Assembly: GCA_031272345.1 (NCBI GenBank)
Contig: JAISTZ010000020.1
Coordinates: forward strand, 1 to 7,669
Length of the DNA stretch: 7,669 nucleotides
DNA from: Spirochaetaceae bacterium
GTDB taxonomy: Bacteria; Spirochaetota; Spirochaetia; Treponematales; Treponemataceae
Reading direction: 5' to 3'
Shown here: piece after piece, positions 1 through 5,071 of the stretch
Layout: each line of letters starts with the position of its first letter
How positions within the stretch are numbered: position 1 is the stretch's first letter
The notes under the pieces: model-generated
Told to the model about the DNA's origin: nothing
The model's input: the letters and a program-made list of their open reading frames with translations, nothing else
Databases searched by the model: none
Position numbers and translations under genes: made by a program

Positions 1-294
1 GCGCCGGACATCATCACCGTGTCTGTTGACAGGGGCAAGGGCATTGAATTTTTCCGGGGCGACCGGGACCGGTTCATCCTGAGCGGCTCCCGCCACGTGC
101 TCCGCGGGGAGGTCAGCGACGGCAGGCCCCCCTTCGAGGCCCCCTTCACCCTCCCCCTCCGGGAGGACATGTACCTGCTTTCCGTCCCCAAACTGCTGCA
201 CGGAATCGAGCCCGCGGTGGAGATCTTCCGCACGGCCCAGGAGCCCCGGCAGGGGGCGGACGAACCGGTCGACACGGGGGTCACCATCCCGTGA
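1..294 (+). CDS. C-terminal part of an unrecognised protein, cut by the left edge
   Basis: The frame is open from the first base and ends at TGA 292-294, giving 97 visible residues. The beginning lies outside the window, so the GTG at 19-21 is just an internal valine codon. The visible part is soluble-looking, charged and proline-rich. It has no membrane segment, no cysteine and no motif I can name. GC-rich third positions resemble those of the ligase gene, supporting a real coding region. It converges on the Fic gene, whose stop codon lies 16 bases away. I see no convincing terminator between them. I do not recognise the family and assign no function. Confidence 0.6.
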   Translation, partial: APDIITVSVDRGKGIEFFRGDRDRFILSGSRHVLRGEVSDGRPPFEAPFTLPLREDMYLLSVPKLLHGIEPAVEIFRTAQEPRQGADEPVDTGVTIP

Positions 295-310
295 GGATGT
301 CAATGGGCCC

Positions 311-1480
311 TCAATAGTGGCCCTTGATTTCCGTCAGGACACTCGCCGTCAGGCTGTTCAGGCTTTCCTTGTTGCCCCTATACCGGCCGTCTTCTTCCGC
401 CACAAGGTTGAGGCGGATGAGCAGCTTTAAATCGTTCCGCAACGTGGCGGGAGTCAGCCCCCCATAGGCCGCCCCTACGGCCGTGTTAAGGATGTCTTTA
501 AACGGCAGGGGAGGCCCGCTGGAAAGGGCAGTTGCCAGAATCCTTACCCGGTCAACGACTTTTTTGCTCGTCCCTTCCTTCAGGAGCTTTTCGGTGGTTT
601 CGTACACGCGGCCCTCCCAGGTTCCGTCCATCAGACCGTCTTGAATCGTCCCCAGTACATCCTGTTCCAGGCCGTCCCTGAATCCCTCCAGGGCGTAGCG
701 CAGAAAATCCGTGAGGTCCCCTGTCTCAACGGTCTTCTGGAGATGCCGGTAGTAGGCGTCCCTGGTGTTGTTGTAGTGATTCGACAGGATATGGGAAGCG
801 ATGTCCGGCACACCGGCGCGGAGGAGCATGTAAAATTCCATGAGCCTGGCGGTCCGGCCGTTGCCGTCCAGGAAGGGGTGAATCCACACCATATAGACGT
901 GGGAAACAACCGCCCCAATCACCGTGTCGTCGAAATTCTGCCCCCCGCTGTAGTGGAATTCCCTGCGGAGCCAGGCGCACAATTCCTCCACCAGCCCCTC
1001 AACCTGCTCGAAGGGCGGCGGACGATAGGCCCCCACCGTGACATTACGCCGCCTGAAACACCCGCTCCCGCCGTAACGCTCCCCCAGTCCCTTTGCGACC
1101 ATCCTGTGGAGCCGCCGAATGAACGCCGGGGTTATCATATCCGGCCGCCGTCCCCCCTCAAGAAGATCCCTGCGCAGGACATCCAGGGCATCCCGGATGT
1201 TCAAAACTTCCTGCTGGAGATACCGCCGGCTTGGGGGCAGGTCATGTCCGGCCTCAATGCTATCCAGGTCATCCTCGGTGAGGGTGTTGCCTTCGATAGC
1301 TGTGGTTGCCAGGGCCCCCTTCCGCAGGGACACCCGGAGGAGCTTTTCCCGGTCGTCCGGGCTGATCGGCGTGTGGGTGATCGCCCGGATGAAGGCATAG
1401 CACTGGCCAAGGAGATTGGCGATCGGCTCCGTGATGGTCCAGCTTGTGCGGAACGAAATGTGCGCAGGGGTATTTTTCAT
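311..1480 (-). CDS. Fic-family protein (probable AMP-transferase) with C-terminal winged helix
   Basis: Fic proteins usually transfer AMP from ATP to a hydroxyl of a target protein and act in the cytoplasm. The ATG at 1480-1478 gives 389 residues. The complete core motif HPFLDGNGRTAR is at about residues 201-212, with the catalytic His and the phosphate-binding Gly-Asn-Gly-Arg present, so the enzyme looks intact. The N-terminal part carries TTAIEG (about 59-64), matching the inhibitory helix motif [S/T]xxxE[G/N]. Its Glu is expected to block productive ATP binding until relieved. The last 60 or so residues (PLPFKDIL through LTPATLRNDLKLLIRLNL) read as a winged helix-turn-helix, so DNA binding or autoregulation is possible. 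A GTG at 1552 would add 24 residues but has no Shine-Dalgarno and lies in AT-rich DNA, so the internal ATG is preferred. It has the same orientation as the envelope genes upstream, after a 134-base gap. The target is unknown. Confidence 0.88.
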   Translation of the reverse strand: MKNTPAHISFRTSWTITEPIANLLGQCYAFIRAITHTPISPDDREKLLRVSLRKGALATTAIEGNTLTEDDLDSIEAGHDLPPSRRYLQQEVLNIRDALDVLRRDLLEGGRRPDMITPAFIRRLHRMVAKGLGERYGGSGCFRRRNVTVGAYRPPPFEQVEGLVEELCAWLRREFHYSGGQNFDDTVIGAVVSHVYMVWIHPFLDGNGRTARLMEFYMLLRAGVPDIASHILSNHYNNTRDAYYRHLQKTVETGDLTDFLRYALEGFRDGLEQDVLGTIQDGLMDGTWEGRVYETTEKLLKEGTSKKVVDRVRILATALSSGPPLPFKDILNTAVGAAYGGLTPATLRNDLKLLIRLNLVAEEDGRYRGNKESLNSLTASVLTEIKGHY

Positions 1481-1510
1481 GGCCCCAGCATATATGACGG
1501 CATGAAAAAT
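1472..1510 (-). promoter_or_regulatory. Perfect 10-bp inverted repeat enclosing the Fic start codon
   Basis: Arms 1472-1481 and 1501-1510 are exact reverse complements, separated by 19 bases. In a transcript of the minus strand the downstream arm contains the Fic ATG. The loop holds GGGG, the only Shine-Dalgarno-like bases nearby. If the mRNA starts upstream, the hairpin would mask the start codon. The arms are AT-rich, so chance cannot be excluded. Confidence 0.4.
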
Positions 1511-1515
1511 TTCAA
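1487..1515 (-). promoter_or_regulatory. Candidate promoter giving a leaderless Fic transcript
   Basis: Read on the minus strand there is TTGAAA (1515-1510), a 17-base spacer and TATGCT (1492-1487). Transcription would start about seven bases further on, at or next to the A of the Fic ATG (1480). This fits the lack of a clear ribosome-binding site. It competes with the hairpin idea, because a transcript starting here would not contain the upstream arm. Confidence 0.25.
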
Positions 1516-1545
1516 GAAAAATTTTCGTATTTTTTTTACACCATA

Positions 1546-1612
1546 TTTTCACTGGAAATCAATGTTTTACAAAAAGATATGACGAATTTTCAGTGAAAAA
1601 TTTTTTGTAAAA
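1546..1612. repeat. Interleaved inverted repeats upstream of the Fic gene
   Basis: This AT-rich stretch holds two repeat pairs in the order A-B-A'-B'. A (1546-1559) and A' (1586-1599) match as reverse complements at 13 of 14 positions. B (1565-1575) and B' (1602-1612) match at all 11. A' also contains a perfect odd palindrome, TTTTCA-G-TGAAAA (1587-1599), and A has the same palindrome with one mismatch (1546-1558). The two centres are 41 bp apart, about four helical turns. On the minus strand no T-run follows, so it does not look like a terminator for the small barrel gene. An operator is more likely. Confidence 0.4.
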
Positions 1613-1614
1613 TT

Positions 1615-2304
1615 TTATCGCTCAAAGAACCTGTAGCCCACACCGATTTTGCCGCTTGCTCCGAATACCGCGCTCAGATAGTCGTAGCCCCATTTTTGGG
1701 CGTTTTTCCTGTAGTCACTTTCGATTTTGGAATCGAACTTATAGTTGAGCAGCATCTCGGCCCGGATGAAAAGCCCCTTCGGCAGGGGAAAATCCATGCC
1801 GAGCCCGATTCCGGCGGTAAAAAAGTCAAACCGATTGCCGGCGGTATGCTCCCCGTCGATGTCGTCCCCCCGGGAAAGGCGGGCCCCGTAGTCGTTGCCG
1901 TCGAAGTCCTTCACCTGGCCGGAGAGGAACAGGTGGTAATCAAAACCGGCCATGGGGTACAGGGTGATTTTTTCTACCCCAAAGGGGTATTTGCCATAGA
2001 GTGAAAATCCCAGGTGGGTCAACGAGACGGAGCCGCTCTCCGTATCGAGGGGATAAATCGGCGAAAGCTGGGAACCCCACACAATGTCAACGGCGGCTTC
2101 GGCGTATTTTGCGTCAAAAAAAACACCCGCGCCGCCTGATACGGTTGCGTGAGCCGTAACGTGTTGAATCCGTTCAACATCGAACAGGGAATAACACAGG
2201 CCGTTCACACCCGCGTTTAACGAAAAGGAATTGTTTTCCCCAAAGGCGGCGCCCGTTAGTGTCAAGGCCGCGAGCAGGAAAAGCGGGATTTTTTTTGCGT
2301 TCAT
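1615..2304 (-). CDS. Small outer-membrane beta-barrel protein
   Basis: The ATG at 2304-2302 gives 229 residues. The start overlaps the stop of the CotH-like gene as ATGA, and GGGGTGAT lies just upstream, a good match to the anti-Shine-Dalgarno. This shows translational coupling and rules out the earlier GTG at 2349. The N-terminus MNAKKIPLFLLAALTLTGAA is a clear signal peptide, with likely cleavage after AFG near residue 22. The rest alternates polar and hydrophobic residues with frequent Gly, Tyr and Phe (SLYGKYPFG, FIRAEMLLNYKF) and ends in GVGYRFFER. This is the pattern of an outer-membrane barrel of perhaps eight strands. No specific family is recognised. A porin, adhesin or structural role are all possible. 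Codons 3-6 contain an A8 run, which is a mild slippage risk. Confidence 0.72.
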   Translation of the reverse strand: MNAKKIPLFLLAALTLTGAAFGENNSFSLNAGVNGLCYSLFDVERIQHVTAHATVSGGAGVFFDAKYAEAAVDIVWGSQLSPIYPLDTESGSVSLTHLGFSLYGKYPFGVEKITLYPMAGFDYHLFLSGQVKDFDGNDYGARLSRGDDIDGEHTAGNRFDFFTAGIGLGMDFPLPKGLFIRAEMLLNYKFDSKIESDYRKNAQKWGYDYLSAVFGASGKIGVGYRFFER

Positions 2305-3527
2305 GGCTGTATCACCCCGTTCATGTAAGTTATTCTGGCATCCCACCACGCCTTAACCGCATCGAGGCGGGCGGAATATGCGTCCTCGGACGGATAGGTT
2401 CCATGCCAGAGGTAATAATCCGTCCGGTACGACTGGGAAAGCTTTGTTTTCATATCGTCGATGAAACCGTCCATTTCGGCCATTTCGGTAATGGCGCTGT
2501 GGTGCGTGGCCCACCGTTCTTTATACCGGGCGCGGAACAGGGGGTCCTCAAAGAACCTGCCCCACAGAAGCTCCCCCAGTTGGGTGTAATCCTCGCCGGA
2601 GTCCGGGCGGCGTTCATCGGGGCTGTCCTTGAGGGTGTTTTCAAAGTCCCACAGGGGCCCCATACATATCGGCCCGCCCGCGTCCTTGTACATGTACACG
2701 CTGCGCAGGGACCAGAAATCACTGTTCTTCATAAACTCCTGAATCATAATGTAATCAACAAAGGTATCCATGTTGATTAGATCACGGTAGCCGTTGTCCG
2801 GAAACGAATCGGCAAAGAGGGCGCCGATAAAATTATTCATGTCCTGTTTGACAAAGTTATCGGAGACGCCGTTAAGAATGGTTTCCGGTGTTTTTATCAT
2901 TACCGGGAAGGGAATCAGGTTTGTCCTGAATTTCGGTTCTTCGTCAAACCCATTGTCAAGCTCCACAAGCCATCCGGCGTCCTCGTCAATATCGACCCTG
3001 CCCGCGCCGGTTTGCATTTGTTCCGTAAGGAGATAGCTGCCCCTGTATTCGCCGTTCAGGACCAGTTCCACCGGGACATAATGGTTGGTGAAGGGGAGAC
3101 CGAACCGGCGGCCGAGTTCAAAGGCAAGGGTGTCCCGGATCAGGGTTTCGTCACCGGCGCAGGCAAGGAGCACCCAGCTTTTTGCTTTGTCGTCAATGTT
3201 GAAGAGCTTTTGCTTTTTGTCAAACTTGATGCGGTAGGGCTTTTTGGCAAAGTGAACCCAGGTTGCGTTCCCCCTGCCCCGCACTTCCGCCGCGGCCGTA
3301 AGATCGTATTCGTGGTGGACGGCGTCGGTGATTGTTATTTCGGCGGGAAGATAATCCTTGCGGCTTGTGATATTCCTGCCCTCAGCGGTGTCTATCCGCA
3401 CAATGGGAAGGCCCGTGTTGAGGGTTGCCGGATCCACATACCCGGCAGGTTTGTCCCAGTTTATGTAATTCCAATCGCAGCCGAGCAAAAATATGCCGAG
3501 CAGGAACGCCAGGGATAATTTGTTCAT
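2301..3527 (-). CDS. CotH-kinase-family lipoprotein
   Basis: CotH proteins are atypical kinases. Bacillus subtilis CotH phosphorylates spore-coat proteins, but homologues occur in many non-sporulating bacteria with unknown substrates. The ATG at 3527-3525 follows GGAGG with an 8-base spacer and gives 408 residues. A GTG at 3542 overlaps that ribosome-binding site and is rejected. MNKLSLAFLLGIFLLGC is a lipoprotein signal with the acylated Cys at residue 17. Asp follows it, which in E. coli would keep the protein on the inner membrane, although spirochaetes may follow other rules. Family hallmarks in order are RGRGNATW (83-90), KKPYRIKFDKK (95-105), WVLLA (118-122), VPVELVLNGEYRGSYLLTEQ (151-170), VDIDEDAGWLVELD (about 178-191) and GPLWDFEN (290-297) with its acidic residues. 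The domain appears complete. It lies 42 bases after the porin-like gene and overlaps the next gene by four bases. Neighbouring envelope proteins are plausible partners, but that is inference. Confidence 0.87.
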   Translation of the reverse strand: MNKLSLAFLLGIFLLGCDWNYINWDKPAGYVDPATLNTGLPIVRIDTAEGRNITSRKDYLPAEITITDAVHHEYDLTAAAEVRGRGNATWVHFAKKPYRIKFDKKQKLFNIDDKAKSWVLLACAGDETLIRDTLAFELGRRFGLPFTNHYVPVELVLNGEYRGSYLLTEQMQTGAGRVDIDEDAGWLVELDNGFDEEPKFRTNLIPFPVMIKTPETILNGVSDNFVKQDMNNFIGALFADSFPDNGYRDLINMDTFVDYIMIQEFMKNSDFWSLRSVYMYKDAGGPICMGPLWDFENTLKDSPDERRPDSGEDYTQLGELLWGRFFEDPLFRARYKERWATHHSAITEMAEMDGFIDDMKTKLSQSYRTDYYLWHGTYPSEDAYSARLDAVKAWWDARITYMNGVIQP

Positions 3528-3569
3528 ACTATAAACCTCCACACATTCAGTTGCCCATTGCCGGGCAGA

Positions 3570-4926
3570 TTAAAACGTGTACTTCATGGCCGCCTTGATA
3601 AAGCTGTTGTCACCGTATTGCCCGAACTGCCCGTCCCTTGCGCCGCCGAAAATGCCGCCCGAAAGCTCCGCCCGCACCGCGCCCTTTGTCCACACGACGG
3701 AAGGGATCAGCAAAAAATCCTTCCCTTCCAGGCCCCACAAAACCGTCACTCCGGCCTCAAGTTCGTCATGGAAAAACTTTTTTGAAACGGCGGCGATAAC
3801 CAGAGTCTCCGTAACGTCCCTGTCCGCTTCGATGTCAAACAGGGCGTAGTCGTTGGTTCTCTCGTCCAAAAGGCGGATTGTTTCGCTGCATTGGGCCTTG
3901 ATGTTGATTCCCCAGAACACATCACGGTCAAAACCGAAGGACCACGCAAGGAACGGATTGTACACCCCGCCGTCGCTGCCCATCCTGTCCTCGGTGATGT
4001 TCGCCGCCGCCTCGGCGCGGAGGTTACACCCGAAAAGAATCCCCGCCCAATCAACACCGATTTGATGATAGGAATTGTACGCCCTGGTGATGTGCGAAGG
4101 GGTTAATGACAGGGGCGGATACACCGTCAAAACCGCGGCGCGGGCAAGCCTGCCGTGGAAATACTGCACGCCAATATCCGTTGCGCCCGCAAGGGAGGCG
4201 GTAAACCGCACCCCCCATTGGGCGTAGTCGAGGGCTGCGGTATCGGGGACATCCACCGGAAGGGACGCGGATTCATCCGCCGGAACCCAGCGCCCGGTTT
4301 GGGCGAAACGGTCGGGTTCAAAGTTGGGCACAAACACGCCTTCAATTGCGGCGGAGGACCCGATGCGGTACGAAGCGCGGACAAGGGGCCGGGGGATTTT
4401 CAGAATCCCCCCGTCCCGCAGGCCGTCACCCATGCGCGTCATGTCCGAATAGTCCGTGGGGTTGATTACGTCCAGGGGGCCGAAGCTGTCCGCCCTGCCC
4501 CAGGTGAGTTTCCGCAGGCCCGCTTCGATGTCCGCCCTGCCGAAGGAGAGGCCCATATAGGCTTCGTCAATCGCGACGGGCTGGGCCGCGGGGGTAAGAT
4601 TCAGGTTGACAACACCCTTCACCGCAGAGGTTCCGGCGGAAAAATTAAGTTTCCATGAAAAAATATCGCCCAGGGCGTTTTCGTCCGCGCCGCCGTTCAC
4701 ATACCCCGCAAGGGAGGCGGCGGCCTCACCGCTTATGTTCAGGGAAAACACCCTGCCGCCGATCGCGCCGAAATCGGCGCCCGCCGCCGGAGGGGGAGGA
4801 AAAAACAAAAACGCGGACAGGACAACCGCCGCACCCCTTATGAGGGAAGTGTTACAAAACCGGCCCTGTGCGTGTGTGTGTGTGGGGGGGGGGGGGGGGT
4901 AAAATTTTTTTTAGATCCGCTTGCAT
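3570..4926 (-). CDS. Porin-like outer-membrane protein, frame-shifted at a poly-C tract (phase-variable, OFF here)
   Basis: The barrel frame runs to TAA at 3572-3570 and ends in KYTF, with the terminal Phe typical of outer-membrane barrels. It alternates hydrophobic and polar residues and is rich in Gly. A segment LTWGRADSFGPLDVINPTDY resembles the WG...INP signature of DUF1302-type porins; that likeness is from memory. In-frame sequence upstream of the TTG at 4808 encodes most of a signal peptide (IRGAAVVLSAFLFF, then PAAGA before DFG). That frame has no ATG, GTG or TTG before its upstream TAA at 4913-4911. The plausible start is the ATG at 4926-4924, with AAGGAG seven bases before it and a strong promoter. 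It is one base out of frame across a C16 run (4899-4884). As shown, translation gives 24 codons and stops at 4854-4852. With C15 the product would be 451 residues with a 50-residue signal peptide and a 401-residue mature barrel. First gene of the envelope operon. Confidence 0.72.
4872..4899. repeat. Adjacent simple repeats: G16/C16 and (GT)6/(CA)6
   Basis: On the plus strand a GT dinucleotide run (4872-4884) leads into 16 uninterrupted G (4884-4899). An A4T8 stretch (4901-4912) follows immediately. On the porin coding strand the order is A8, TTTTA, C16, (CA)6, all between the ATG at 4926 and the signal-peptide core. Such tracts change length by polymerase slippage. Loss of one C, gain of two C or gain of one CA unit would each restore the porin frame. 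Confidence 0.93.
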
Positions 4927-4939
4927 TTCTCCGCTCCTT
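4924..4939 (-). promoter_or_regulatory. Ribosome-binding site and ATG deciding the porin start
   Basis: The minus strand reads AAGGAG (4939-4934), seven bases, then ATG (4926-4924). This is the only good ribosome-binding site plus start codon between the promoter and the barrel. Because its frame disagrees with the barrel frame by one base across the C16 tract, it is the key evidence for translational phase variation. Confidence 0.75.
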
Positions 4940-4946
4940 GATTTGT

Positions 4947-4975
4947 ACTATACCGGGCCCCCGGAAAAATGTCAA
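4947..4975 (-). promoter_or_regulatory. Strong sigma-70-type promoter of the porin/CotH/barrel operon
   Basis: The minus strand has TTGACA (4975-4970), a spacer of exactly 17 bases, and TATAGT (4952-4947), one base from consensus. Transcription should begin near 4940, leaving a leader of only about 15 bases before the ATG at 4926. The spacer contains a GC-only inverted repeat, CCGGG-CC-CCCGG (4953-4964), where a bound regulator would compete with RNA polymerase. The poly-C tract lies downstream of the start site, so its effect should be on translation, not on promoter spacing. Confidence 0.78.
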
Positions 4976-5035
4976 GGGGTCAACCTTTAAAATTGAAATT
5001 TTTTGGAACGTCCCCAAGGGCCGGATGGGGGAACC

Positions 5036-5065
5036 TTGCCCCGGCGCGCCTTTTTTTGCTATAGT
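5036..5065 (+). promoter_or_regulatory. Candidate promoter of the ligase gene
   Basis: TTGCCC (5036-5041), an 18-base spacer and TATAGT (5060-5065) precede the ligase. The predicted start of transcription, about seven bases after the -10 box, falls on the A of the ATG at 5072. That fits the absence of a Shine-Dalgarno before this ATG and suggests a leaderless mRNA. The -35 box is weak; the -10 box is identical to that of the divergent porin promoter. Confidence 0.45.
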
Positions 5066-5071
5066 GCTCCT

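Noticed and set aside
305..323. Hairpin GGGCC/GGCCC as a bidirectional terminator between the first gene and Fic
   Set aside because: The stem is only five base pairs and no T-run follows on either strand.
641..1582. 313-codon open frame on the plus strand
   Set aside because: It lies wholly antisense to the Fic gene, which has a full family motif. Its product is low-complexity, rich in Pro, Gly and Val, as expected for the shadow of a GC-rich gene.
2289..2296. A8 run near the start of the small barrel gene as a switch
   Set aside because: The frame is intact, and Lys-Lys codons in a signal peptide commonly give such a run. Eight bases alone is not good evidence of phase variation.
3552..3567. 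TGCCC/GGGCA hairpin between the porin and CotH-like genes
   Set aside because: A five-pair stem with a six-base loop and no T-run is too weak to call a terminator or processing site.
3570..4808. TTG at 4808 as the true porin start
   Set aside because: It falls inside the hydrophobic core of the signal peptide, with no ribosome-binding site. Coding-quality signal-peptide sequence continues upstream of it in the same frame.
4839..4841. ATA as a start codon for the porin signal peptide
   Set aside because: The resulting peptide would look like a good signal peptide, but ATA is a very rare start and no Shine-Dalgarno precedes it. The ATG at 4926 has a promoter and ribosome-binding site.
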